Shown here: positions 31,951-42,309 of the stretch, in pieces
Position numbering within the stretch: position 1 is the stretch's first letter
How the letters are laid out: each line of letters opens with the position of its first letter
Notes under the pieces: generated by a model
Databases searched by the model: none
Seen by the model: the letters and a program-made list of their open reading frames with translations, nothing else
Told to the model about the DNA's origin: nothing
From: Locusta migratoria
Lineage: Eukaryota; Arthropoda; Insecta; Orthoptera; Acrididae
Reading direction: 5' to 3'
Length of the DNA: 64,000 nucleotides
Assembly: GCA_026315105.1 (NCBI GenBank)
Contig: CM048744.1
Coordinates: forward strand, 905,181,094 to 905,245,093
Program-made: the position numbers and the translations under genes

Positions 31951-34900
31951 TTAGCTTCTCATACCCGGGACATTCCAGCTCCTTGGAGGATCTCGTAACG
32001 CACTCCCCAGAAAATTAGAAAAATATTGTTGATACTTCGGGTTCCGAATCAGCGCCATATGTTGTTCTTGTAAATGGTTCCAGAAGTCCGGCACATGCTT
32101 CGCGCCGTCGCGATGCAAATAATACACCGCCTGGGCTCGAATCCACGTCACCGCGTTCGTTTTGGTTCGTGGGTAATACGTTCTGTCTGGAAAAAGGACA
32201 ATCTTTGGGTCGATATTTTGCTGTCCGACGCGCAGTAGAAAGCCAATCATCTGCGTCACCAGCCGCCATACTTCCGCAGAGGGCCCGCACATGAGACGGT
32301 GAGCATCGTCGTCTAGAACCTGGCATACTTGGCATAACGGAGTGTTCACCATATTGATGGCGTGCAGGCGGGATCCAGTAACTTGTTTACCGTTAACCAA
32401 CATGTACCATGTCGTTCTTGTTTCCGTGTCAAGTGTGGCATGATGAATTGTCCGCCATACCACCGGCCAGTCGATCGTGGGGTGCCGTGCTTCCACAGGG
32501 TTGGCTGGGCGCCTGCTCGTAAGTATTCGGTAGATGTCGCGCGCAGTCGGAGATCTATGTATTGGGAGTTCTGTCATAATATAGCTATATTCAAGGAAAA
32601 ACTCTCTGATATGTTGAAACGGTGAAGAAATGTTCTGCACCATCACCGGCGCTTGCCGAGAAGCTGGCGCCAGTTCGTCTACCAAGATTCCTGACAGACA
32701 CTTGTGCTGTCTTCTCCATGTTTTCAATGTCGCGCTAATATATAGCGCCACCGATCGATCGTGAACGTGAACAAGCCCGAGGCCACCTCTACTAGTTGGT
32801 AATGTCAGAGCCTCATACCGGATCTTGAATAGGGCTCCCGTGCTGACAAAGTATCCAAACGCTGCCAGTATGCTTCGGGCGATCATCTTTGGCATCGGTA
32901 GAATCTGTGCATAATGTGGAATGCGCGACGCCAAGTATGTATTTATATAAATGACGCGTTGAATCATATTTAATGTCCTTAGTGCGTTCGCTTTGACACC
33001 ATTTCGTATGGTTATGAGCAACCTCTTGAAGTTGAGCGCGACCGATCGTCGTACATCATTCGTGAAGACGATTCCCAAATACTTGATCCTGTCCCGTAAC
33101 GGGAATGGGGCTACGCAGTCGGCTGGTAGTCCTGTACCTATATTCAAGGCGACGGATTTGGCCACATTCATACGGCTACCTGTAGCGGCACCGTATCGAT
33201 TGATCCAGTCCAAAGCCGCGTTAACGTCGTTGCCGTTTCTCACCACCAATATAAGGTCGTCGGCATATGCTTTGCAACGAAATGTGTAACCACGCATCGT
33301 AATTCCTGTCAGGCGTTGGCGGAGGCCGCTGAGAAGTGGTTCAAGAGCCATGGCATATATGATCGTGGACAAAGGACATCCTTGTCGAATCGATCGCTGG
33401 ATAGTTAGGGGCCCAACCAATCGTCCGTTGACAAGCACTTTAGAAGGAGCCCCATGTAGTAGTCGCATCACTATAGTTATGAAGGGCGGCGGGAAATTCA
33501 TTTGCGTCATCAGTTCCTTAATGTAGGTGTGGCTGACCCTGTCGAAAGCACGATCGAAGTCTATAGATATCAGAGCTCCACGTAGACGACATGCTTTCGC
33601 CAGTGCGATCGAATCGCGGTATTCACTAAGCGCCGTCTGGATGTTGTTGTCACTGCCGAGGGATGTCTGGTCTGATGACACCACGCGATGCAGAACTTTT
33701 TTAATTCGTGTCGCCATCAGCCGAGTGAAAATCTTGAAATCACAGTTAAGTAGTGTTAGGGGGCGATATTCTCCGATTCTTGTGCTGCGTGATGTTTTAG
33801 GTATTGGGATGATGACGCCCTCTACAAATGCTGGCGGAAGTGGCTCTTCAGGAGACATGAGTTCGCGACAAATTTCCGTCCAATAGGGAGCAATCAAGTG
33901 TTGGAAAGCCCGATAAAATTCCAAAGGTATTCCGTCAGGCCCTGGCGACTTATTGAGTGCGCCCTTGCCTATGGCATCGATCACTTCGTCCTCAGTAATG
34001 TCCTCCAGCAGTATCGCTTGCGCCTCTTGATCTAGAGTCCCGAATAGCGTGTTAGTGACTTCATGGAGGGCCTCCCGCTCTAGTTCTTCTGCGGTGTATA
34101 ATCGGGTATAATAATCAGCGAAGGCACGTGCTATGTCATTTTGTGACGTGAGATGGGAGCCATCATCAGTGTCAACGGTATGTATTAGTCCCCTGCGACG
34201 TCGCTCACGTTCCTGAATAATATGGTGCATCGATGGATGTTCACCCGCAACACGATCCATTGTCCTCGCACGGACCGCTGCACCTTCCAGATGAGAGCGC
34301 ATAAGAGCGACGATTTTAGCCTTAGCTCGTTGAACCATCATTTGTCGTTCCGGTGAAGGGGCCTGATATGTGCATTCTCTTAGTATAGTGAAATAAAAGT
34401 TTAAAGTTTGCCATTTCCACCGTGATTGTTCGCGCCCCAACGCAATGAATGCACGCCGTATCGCCGGTTTTGTGCATTCTAACCACCAACTTACTGTCGT
34501 AGGGTAAGTCCGTCGTCGCCTTACGCAATTATTCCAAACTTCTTCAATAACTTGATGACACTCCGGAGCTTGAAGATGGGCCACGTTCATCTTCCATATT
34601 CCATGGCCTCGCCACACTTGTTGCCTTTGGAGGCCGATCGTGCAGATATAAACCGAGTGGTCAGTGAAGGCCGCTGGCCATAGCTCTGCGTCATGGATGT
34701 CACATTGGAGGCAGCGCGTAACGTAGACACGATCTAAGCGGCTGCCGGAATGGCTGGTTACGTAAGTGTACCCGGTTCGATCTCCATGTACATATTCCCA
34801 CGTATCTACCATCCGAAGTTCCTGTGTTAAAGTTCTCAATTCTGGACATGGATTATAGTGTGGGAACTGGTCCTTCGGCGACAGCACACAGTTGAAATCG

Positions 34901-35328
34901 CCGCCAAGGATGCATTCAGCGTGTCGCCCTAGAAAGAGCGGAGCTATTTCTTCGGCAAAGAAGTGGGATCGTTCTCTTCGTTTTTCCGTGCCGGACGGTG
35001 CGTAGATGTTGATAAAGCGCACTCCAAGTACTGTTATAGCCATTCCTCGTGCCGATGGTAAGTATATGACATCCTCCGCTACAAGACCTTCCTTTAGGAG
35101 CATCGCTACGCCGCTACCAGTGTCTGAAGCTGGGGACATGAAGATGTTGTAGCCATAGAAAGACGGGAAGTCGTCGACGTATACTTCTTGTAATAGAGCG
35201 ATGTCTATGTCTGCCGCGCGCAGCATATCCTTTAGGAGAGTAGTCTTGATTTGCGACCTTATATTATTGGTGTTGATGGATGCTATGCGGTAAGCTTGTT
35301 GCTGTCCTACTCGTTGTTGGGCGTGCAT
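31951..35328 (-). CDS. LINE ORF2: endonuclease-reverse transcriptase (L1/Tx1 type)
   Basis: An open frame of 1125 codons, a usual length for this class. Residues ~15-235 form an apurinic-like endonuclease: LLQEVY (metal-binding Glu), GGDFNCVL at ~140, SRLDRVYVTR and the catalytic-type TDHSVY. Residues ~420-730 are the reverse transcriptase: GPDGIPLEFY, RPLTLLNCDFKIFTRL, DFDRAFDRVSH, RQGCPLS and YADDLILVV at ~687. Near residue 998 the CQVCQVLDDDAHRLMC motif is a CCHC zinc finger of the kind that follows the RT domain in L1-like LINEs. All catalytic residues I can check are present. The start at 35328 lies 63 nt after the ORF1 stop, in the same frame but separated by a second stop. The protein would nick target DNA and copy its RNA in place. 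Confidence 0.93.
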   Translation of the reverse strand: MHAQQRVGQQQAYRIASINTNNIRSQIKTTLLKDMLRAADIDIALLQEVYVDDFPSFYGYNIFMSPASDTGSGVAMLLKEGLVAEDVIYLPSARGMAITVLGVRFINIYAPSGTEKRRERSHFFAEEIAPLFLGRHAECILGGDFNCVLSPKDQFPHYNPCPELRTLTQELRMVDTWEYVHGDRTGYTYVTSHSGSRLDRVYVTRCLQCDIHDAELWPAAFTDHSVYICTIGLQRQQVWRGHGIWKMNVAHLQAPECHQVIEEVWNNCVRRRRTYPTTVSWWLECTKPAIRRAFIALGREQSRWKWQTLNFYFTILRECTYQAPSPERQMMVQRAKAKIVALMRSHLEGAAVRARTMDRVAGEHPSMHHIIQERERRRRGLIHTVDTDDGSHLTSQNDIARAFADYYTRLYTAEELEREALHEVTNTLFGTLDQEAQAILLEDITEDEVIDAIGKGALNKSPGPDGIPLEFYRAFQHLIAPYWTEICRELMSPEEPLPPAFVEGVIIPIPKTSRSTRIGEYRPLTLLNCDFKIFTRLMATRIKKVLHRVVSSDQTSLGSDNNIQTALSEYRDSIALAKACRLRGALISIDFDRAFDRVSHTYIKELMTQMNFPPPFITIVMRLLHGAPSKVLVNGRLVGPLTIQRSIRQGCPLSTIIYAMALEPLLSGLRQRLTGITMRGYTFRCKAYADDLILVVRNGNDVNAALDWINRYGAATGSRMNVAKSVALNIGTGLPADCVAPFPLRDRIKYLGIVFTNDVRRSVALNFKRLLITIRNGVKANALRTLNMIQRVIYINTYLASRIPHYAQILPMPKMIARSILAAFGYFVSTGALFKIRYEALTLPTSRGGLGLVHVHDRSVALYISATLKTWRRQHKCLSGILVDELAPASRQAPVMVQNISSPFQHIREFFLEYSYIMTELPIHRSPTARDIYRILTSRRPANPVEARHPTIDWPVVWRTIHHATLDTETRTTWYMLVNGKQVTGSRLHAINMVNTPLCQVCQVLDDDAHRLMCGPSAEVWRLVTQMIGFLLRVGQQNIDPKIVLFPDRTYYPRTKTNAVTWIRAQAVYYLHRDGAKHVPDFWNHLQEQHMALIRNPKYQQYFSNFLGSALRDPPRSWNVPGMRS

Positions 35329-35391
35329 AGTAAGCGTGCATTGTTATTGCTGGTGCGTTCTCCTTCCGTGGTGCCAGTGAAGCGGCAAACT

Positions 35392-36669
35392 TTAGTTATG
35401 ACGGGACTCCGTGGGCGGTGTCATCGCAACCGCGGTGCTCGCGGTTAGCGGAGCCTGGATTTCATCGACGTCGTCGAGTTCACTTGTCCAAGAGGGGCCC
35501 TGTGTCCGGAACTTTGCAGCCACAGCCGCTGGCACCGTATTTTCGTTTATCGTGCGAAGTTGTGGGACTTCTTGCGGGACGTCAGAGATGGTCTCACTGG
35601 TGTGTCCTGGGTCCTCAAGTTCAGTGTTGTGATGTTGTTCGTCGTCAGAGGCTCCAGTACTCTCCATCGTGGCGTCCTCGTCATCTGCCCGGTCTGTACG
35701 TAGAAAACTATCATCTGATGGTGTGCGACGTCGTTTCCTCCGTCGTTTGGGGGATCTCTGCTTGCGTTGTCGTACATCCGTATCCGCATCCTGTGCAGAG
35801 GCTTGGTCGTCCGGTGCGTTGGGCACAAAAGCGGCCGTGGGTGGCACCAGCCGATCGACGTCCATAGACGCCTCCGTTGTAGCCACTTTAGTCTGTTGTG
35901 GTTGGTCCGGAGCGGGTTCCACGACCGTCAACTTGGCAGCGTTGTCATCATCTTGTGTCACCTCTACTGTGGAATCATCCACCACTTGATACTCAGTATC
36001 GTGCGACGGAACATCTTGTCGAGTAACGGCAGAGTAGGTAAGAGGCATAGAAACGGTCGTGGGTGGTGGTGCAGTTTCGCCCGCCGGAACTTGTGTGATC
36101 CTCCTTTGGATGCATTGCGAACGTAGATGGCCCTCCTTACCACAGCCAGAACAGGTCTTGGGCTGACCGTCGTATATAATTATGGCTCTGCAACCTCCGA
36201 TAGTGAGGTAAGACGGAACGTGCTTTGTAAGGTCAATCCGTACTTGTCGCACCCCATTCAGCACTGGGTATTTCGTAAATGTGGTCCATTTTTCGTGAAC
36301 ATGGCTGATAACACGTCCATACGGTTGTAAGGCATTGACCACTACATGTTCCGGAACCTCGAAGGGCAGCTCAAAGACTCTTATAGTGCGGATTCCTGCG
36401 TGGTCGATCGAAACTGCTCCAACATTGCCATCGGCATGTTTAAATTTTAGTCCATCCGCATGGTCACGTACAAGTTTGTCACATACTGTGTCGTTGCTCA
36501 ATTTCAGATATACCACACTGCTCGTGATAGAGAAATGAATTCCAATCACATACTCGGGATCGATTTTTAGCTCTTCCTCTATGAAACGTTCGATTTCAAA
36601 TGCTTATGGTCGTGCGTATCCAGGCGTGAAACTGATCTTGATAGTTGCCTTCCTGTATGAGTGTTCCAT
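35392..36669 (-). pseudogene. LINE ORF1: RNA-binding protein with zinc knuckle, one stop
   Basis: ORF1 should start at 36669 (MEHSYRKATIKISF). Codon 22 is TAA (36606-36604); the open frame then continues from a Met at 36549 for 385 codons. The related fossil at 12508-13332 has R at the equivalent site, which supports the stop as a lesion. Features: a conserved N-terminal fold (VVYLKLSND, RVFELPFEVPEHVV), a CCHC knuckle CSGCGKEGHLRSQC about 130-145 residues after the internal Met, then a long acidic, Ser/Thr/Pro-rich and partly basic tail (KQRSPKRRRKRRR). Such ORF1 proteins bind the element RNA. A shorter product from 36549 would lack the first 40 residues. Confidence 0.85.
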
Positions 36670-36797
36670 TGCGTGTCAATAAGTAGTCACTCGCGAGAAA
36701 CACAAACGGTAAACAGCCGCGCGCGCGCCCGAGACTCCGCGGCGGGACGTAAACACGTCCACCTCACCGCACCGCTGCCTGAAGCAGACTGATCCCG

Positions 36798-36815
36798 TCG
36801 GCCACCGCGGCCGGC
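36798..36815 (-). mobile_element. 5' end of the LINE-split SINE
   Basis: GGCCGCGGTGGCCGA on the minus strand is the canonical start of the Leu-type SINE. It joins, after removing the LINE at 31435-36792 and one copy of TCCCG, to the piece at 31261-31434. Confidence 0.88.
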
Positions 36816-36828
36816 GAAAGTTGAGTGT

Positions 36829-37312
36829 GTAAAGAAACCAGAGATAACGTGACTGCGCAAAAACAAGGTAAAAGTAACTATGACTGTAAACTTTTCAAGA
36901 AAATATATTTCGAAGTAAATAGTTATCAACTGAAATCTAATGTTAGATCCAAGAGACTTGTTAGTGAAATCTAAACATTATTCAGAAAATTTAATTGCCA
37001 TTAAAATTGACAGCAAAAACTATTAACACTCGCGCAGTAAAAATAAACTGATATGTTTGTGATCGTTGGTTGTGATAGCAACAGGATAAACAACAGTATC
37101 ACTAATAGACGAAGTCGCTGCAATTAAAATTTACTAACTTCCCTCGTTATACAGGCTTTTTAAAAAGACGAATGTTCAATGAATAATCTTCGGTTCTGGT
37201 ATGAACGACTTCTATATAGGAAAATAATACAGCGTTAAAGAAAATATACAATGAAGCAGTTGTTATATAGCAAGTCGTAGACCCGTAAATGTATCAGTAC
37301 ACGGTCTGCAGC
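36829..37312. other. Anonymous AT-rich DNA
   Basis: No feature recognised. Confidence 0.4.
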
Positions 37313-37535
37313 GTCACGCCGCGTGGGAATGTCCACGATCTGTAAGGCGCTTTGCCACGGGTTGAGCGGCCGCTACCGTCGGAGGTTCGAGTCCTCCCTC
37401 CAACACGTTTGTGTGTGTGTGTGTGTGTGTGTGTTTTGTGTTGTCCTTAATGTAAGTTAGTTTAACTAGTTTGTAAGTCCAGGAACCGAACCGATTACCC
37501 CCTAGGTTTACAAACAATAGAACATTTTGAAGCGT
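37313..37535 (+). mobile_element. tRNA SINE, third subfamily
   Basis: The tRNA-like head has a B box GGAGGTTCGAGTCCTCC, followed by a (GT)n run at 37407-37434 and the tail TAGTTTGTAAGTCCAGGAAC...GGTTTACAAACAATAGAACA. The body is related to the 29343-29540 copy. Possible flanking duplication around AGCGTC at both ends. Confidence 0.75.
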
Positions 37536-37587
37536 CGCAGATCTAATAGATGACTTAAAGTTGTTCCACACTTTTCTCCGTTAAATC

Positions 37588-38860
37588 CCTCTGCATAATC
37601 CACTTTCATGTCTGAGTTGACTACTCGAGACGAGTGGGTCTACTGCAGCGACCCTGCCGCGTTAGTCCCGTACTGCGTCTGGCCTATCTCGAGTGGTCGT
37701 TTTCGAACAGGTTTCAGCACCAAAACTCTTGACCTGACAGCTCGGAATTTTCGCATAAGGTTCATCAGGGCATCAGGAAATGATAACGGATTTTATTAAT
37801 AACGAAAAGGTAATACATAGTTGATGATCTCATAACATTTCATGTGATACATTCCGTACACTGTTAAGAACCTAAAATCACAGGGAAAGTTTCGTCAAAT
37901 GTTTCAAAATTTATACATTTATTTGTTAAAGAACAGTAATACTTGTAAACACGCTAAAAAATTTCGAAAATGCAGTAAAAATTACCATTTCACTTTATTT
38001 TTCATATCTTGCTGCCTTGCTGTCAAACGAAATCGAAAATAATTTTATCTTCCAAGAATTCTGACACTTTCACTGTTGACATAGTTTTCATTAATACACT
38101 TTCATATTATCAACGTTCGTATCTGTGCATAGTAAAGACTTTTCCGCTGTAAATCTTTCTGCTTGTAGATATTTTTTTCCATTGTAGGTGAACGCTAGTA
38201 AGAAAAACAGTCGCATTAGAAACAGTCACGGAGTTCACATACATCCATCATGGATAAAACACACTTTGAAAAAACTTACTGGACCCTAGTGCAGCCTTTT
38301 CGATGTGATGAGAATACAAACAAAAGAATAGAATAATGTTAAAGAAGATGGTAATACATTTTTAAGATATGAACGAGCTCGACTAGAATAGGTTAACTTC
38401 CGATATTAGCGGCCACCACAGCAGTCCCTCGTTTCTGCGAATGCACACTGTGTAACAAATTCTCATATTCAGAACGTCACACTCAGGACAATCTGTAGAT
38501 CATTTTATAACAACCGAGCGAAGTGGCGCAGTGCTAACACTGGAGTAGCATTCGGGAGGAGGTTGCTTCAAATCCACCAGATTTCGGTTTTCCCCAGGCG
38601 AATACCGGGATGGTAACCCATGAAAGAGTGCGACCGATTTCTTTCCTCAAACGTACCCAAAATCAGAGTGTGAGCTCCGTATTTAATCACTAATCTGTCG
38701 CATGGTCGTCAAACTGTAACCTTTCTTCCTCCTTCATTGACGTCACAGACGCAACCGCGATTTGGTTGGCGGCTGATTACACGCAGGCCGAAAAAGGCAC
38801 GCACTTCAAATACTCAAAGTAGATCTTGTAGAACAGGCTAAACAGAGGCAGGCGGTAAGC
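37588..38860. repeat. Dispersed repeat B, copy 2
   Basis: Homologous to 20137-21130, in the same orientation, and interrupted by a SINE at 38508-38742. It keeps the uninterrupted sequence around GTCTGAGTTGACTACTCGAG, where copy 1 carries a TIR element. No open frame. Confidence 0.7.
38508..38742 (+). mobile_element. tRNA SINE with GCCGGGATGG-type body
   Basis: Head AAGTGGCGCAGTGCTAACAC (A box) and GGTTGCTTCAAATCCACC (decayed B box). The body includes TTTTCCCCAGGCGAATACCG and GGGATGGTAACCCATGAAAG, a module seen in a widespread arthropod tRNA-SINE family, from memory. It is inserted between the two halves of repeat B at GATCATT. Confidence 0.75.
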
Positions 38861-38976
38861 ACATTTGAGGCACGTTTCAAATTTTCACGTCACAACAGGA
38901 GACAACTATAGAGTTTCGAAAAAAATGACTAAATCTGTTTGCTCAGTTAGTTTCAGTGGTACAGATAATTCTTTGG

Positions 38977-39019
<43 letters not shown>
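38977..39019 (+). repeat. 43-base A tract
   Basis: Uninterrupted A run. The upstream sequence does not match a SINE or LINE I can name, so it may be the tail of an unrecognised retroposed sequence. Confidence 0.9.
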
Positions 39020-39020
<1 letters not shown>

Positions 39021-39795
39021 AAGAAGCCTATTTTTCTGAAGTCCCTTCAAGACCAAGCAACAGAACTTCATGTGTCGTCTGTAATTCGACTGGTATAGTG
39101 ATGCGTTATGACGTAGGGCTCAACTGTTTCACGGAGAAACCCTTAAAGGATAAACGTTTAAATGTATTTCACATAGGTTAACAACACCGAATAAAACATG
39201 CAGACATAATACATAATGTATTCTTGCACGATGTCTGTGTTAGTTGTTGGTGTCCTTAATAAGTGAACACAAAAATTGAAGTATCGATTTTAATATTTAT
39301 TCTACGAGAAGGCGAATGAAACTTACATAATCCGATACATCATTTGACGTAGATGTGCAAAAAATAAGAAAACTTGTGACCGTAGCTTTCATATCTATAA
39401 TTTCATTGTTACCTTCTCTATCACACTATAAAATCTTTAATAATTACACGTGAACATCGAAAATCGAAGTTCTACCGACCTTTCAGCTTCGTAGGTGAAG
39501 GTTACCAAACTAACAACGCTTGATGTAACCGCATTTTAAGGAGGTAAATATTTAAATGGTTCATTCTCAGTAACACACGGGTACTGGCCAACTAGATGCC
39601 ACAACTGTCAAGTCGACGCGTTCTCAGCAGTGGAAATCAAGTCGGTAAACAACGATGTTTATTGACTTTGTTATTTCGCGTATTTTTCTGTAAGAGTTAT
39701 TTTCGGGTCACATGTCACTGTTACTAAAAAATTTGAAGTAACTTCTTAATTATAATTGCTTGATTGCGAATAGGTACTTTGACGGAAAGAAATTT
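39020..39795. other. Anonymous AT-rich DNA
   Basis: No coding or repeat feature recognised. Confidence 0.4.
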
Positions 39796-39932
39796 CGTTG
39801 ACGTGTTTTACGCCCACTTTAGATTTACTTTTAATTTTATGATTTTTTGGAAACATTTTCGACAAAAATAATAAAAAGAATATGGGTGATACGTTCACGA
39901 CTCTACTAATGTGATAATATTTATGCACCCTA

Positions 39933-40255
39933 AAAAAAAGAAGGTAAAGCAGTCAACAATCCGAAGATTGGTTTGAACACCACAGTGCTTTACTAGGCAT
40001 GGTCGTGTTTGGAGGTGGTATGCCATTGCCTTCCACCGACCTTCGAACTGACTTACCCAGCCAGCTATAGGGGGACCTACAGTTTAACGTGGGTTCCGAA
40101 CCACGGTGCTACTCGGTATTTTTCACATGAGCGGTACTGCCAGAGGTGAAAGAAGTGGAAAGTGACAGATAAAAATCCTAGGACCTGGCGGGATCGAACC
40201 CGTGACCTTTGGACTTGTAGTCTGGCACTCTACCACTGTGCAACCGAGGCGCACA
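39933..40255 (-). mobile_element. Cys-tRNA-like SINE, full length
   Basis: The minus strand starts TGCGCCTCGGTTGCACAGTG, with A box TTGCACAGTGGTAGAGTGCC, a 5 bp stem around CTACAAG, and B box GGGTTCGATCCCG, then a long unique body ending GACTGCTTTACC and a T-rich tail. The 12 bp target duplication TTATGCACCCTA is perfect at 39921-39932 and 40256-40267. The tRNA-like part looks closest to tRNA-Cys, but the loop reads CTACAAG, so it is not a functional tRNA. Confidence 0.92.
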
Positions 40256-40267
40256 TTATGCACCCTA

Positions 40268-41689
40268 CACGTAATATTATTTCTGACCATATTTTAACAA
40301 ACAGCCAAAATTATTTGATATTTGACTTTTATTTAAACTATTATTTTAAAACTCTCCCATATTTTCATTATATTTTTCCGTTAAAATAATATCACCTGTC
40401 TTGCCTTGGTAGTTTGTTCAAAGGTTATTTTCTTTACCAGTACTAGTTACGAATGATTATAGCCTGGAAGGAACGTACCGAACATATTAGACGGTGGTTC
40501 GAAACTTGATAAGGCGCCGTGGCTCAGTGCGCTAGGCCAGAGGGTTGCCGGCATGGTAGCACTACGCAACAAAAGTTAGTGAAGGACTAAACGATCAAAA
40601 TAGAACAAAACAAACCGACGTCCACAAAGTACTGATCAAACCGAAGAACCATTGAAAAGAGAGAGAGAGAAAAAAGAAAAAAAATAGAGGTTTCAACGCC
40701 ATCTGTAACTTTAAAAAAAAAAAAAAAAAAAAAAAAAGAGCAAAATTATCAACTAACAACTCAGAACGAACATGAAAAAACGACCGCAAAGCATCGATTT
40801 CCCTGCAGACAAAAGATATATCACCACTGAAAATTTTTTCCTCTCTTGCATCCTAAAAGATTTTGGGACACACTTGTTAACTGAACACACCTGTATTCTT
40901 CAAGATTCCGAGTTGTTCAAAGGTAACAGCGCTTCCTCTGATAAGTGCATTTGTTCTGTTTCGAGAATATGCCATAAAATACTTACCAACGAATTGTAAA
41001 CATAGACTTCTTTACCACATGTATATAATCTGGGAAGATGCTGTTACAATGACTGTTGTAAATGATGTAATGATAGTAGTAACTTTGTATATAGATTAAG
41101 TACTAGATTTTTATGGAATTCAGTATTACCACACTTATTGCGTTCGTTATTTTACCTGCAAAAGAAAAGGTAATCACGGTTAGAAACAGAATATTTACTT
41201 TTTGTTTTAGCGCACAACAAAGTAACATGAACGAAGTATATCTGAACTACAATAAACGTAAGACAATATACGTTAAAAGCGTCCACAGCAACCACGTCAA
41301 AGACAAACATTTTAGTAGATGCATTGATTCTAATTGATAACTTTCAATATACTCCATAAATAGTGAAAAATTGCTTAGAAAAAAAAAAAATAAATAAATA
41401 AACCAAGATAATTTGTTGCGATGTATACACTTCCCTTCTGTTTCAGTAAGGAACGACAGTTACCACAGAAGTCTAGGACTTCCTTTATATATGAAACTAC
41501 CAGTATCAGTACATTGTTCAGAATATTCATTATTACAGTATCTTCCCAGTTTACATGTATACAATTCAGAAGACCATCGTCCAATTCGTTGTTACGTATT
41601 TTACAGCATATTCACGAAATAAAAAAAACGAGGAATTAAGAGGGAGCACAACTGTAGTAGTTCTATTTAATTAATGAGAGTCCCCGAAA
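40268..41689. other. Anonymous DNA inside repeat A
   Basis: Contains a tRNA-like half (GGCGCCGTGGCTCAGTGCGC at 40503), an A run at 40713-40737 and an A-rich run at about 41380. These may be eroded retroposons. No frames with domain signal. Confidence 0.4.
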
Positions 41690-42309
41690 CCCTTTCAAAA
41701 AAAAAAAAATTAGGAATAGCTGGTTTCGAACCGCCGACCACGTGTATTGTATTTAAATTTAACGTGAAACCCATTACATTATTTTTTCCTGTTCTATGGG
41801 TAGTTTTGTTCCTTGCGCTCGCTGATCGTGTTTGTTCGTTCTTGTTCGATGAAAAATGGCTCAGCTTTTTTTTAAATTACAGATTGCGTTGAGCTATCTG
41901 ATTGGGAGCGCTGATCCACTGCGCCCGGCAGGCTACGGCAAACATTCAAGAAGCAGTCCCTTATTTATCTTACTCTCTAGCAGTTGTTAACATGCTAATA
42001 TGGCATTTTTAGTCACCAAGATTACCATTTATCGTACGAAGAGCGACGTGTTTTTGTTAGTTCTTCAGTGCGCCATTGCTATGAAATGACAACGCGTAAA
42101 TTATAATAAGACAAGCATAAAATACAGGAAGCAAGATGGCGTATGCCAGAGAGAGTCCTGGGAGAGGAACGTCACGTGACTGTTCCTAACGCCTGGCTTA
42201 CGTAAAATCAAGAGGGGCTGTCAAATCGCCGTTATTATTGCAAATAGCTTTGTAGCGGCGAGAGTTACGAGAAAAACATACGAGAGGAAAGTTTGTGATT
42301 TTACAGATA

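Larger units (their letters stand above)
31435..36792 (-). mobile_element. Full-length L1/Tx1-type LINE inserted in a SINE
   Basis: A 5.36 kb non-LTR retrotransposon on the minus strand: a ~123 nt GC-rich 5' UTR (36670-36792), ORF1 with a zinc knuckle, ORF2 with endonuclease and reverse transcriptase, a ~515 nt 3' UTR and a T-rich (A-rich on the sense strand) end at 31435-31550. It is bounded by pieces of one SINE, with the short duplication TCCCG at 31430-31434 and 36793-36797. The only clear lesion is a stop in ORF1, so the insertion is young. Clade: ORF2 motifs and the C-terminal zinc-finger fit the L1/Tx1 group better than Jockey or R1, but a tree is needed. Confidence 0.88.

Noticed and set aside
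35329..35394. Stop-codon readthrough from ORF1 into ORF2 of the L1/Tx1-type LINE
   Set aside because: The ORFs are in the same frame, but a second in-frame TAA lies in the 63 nt spacer, so simple suppression would not reach ORF2.
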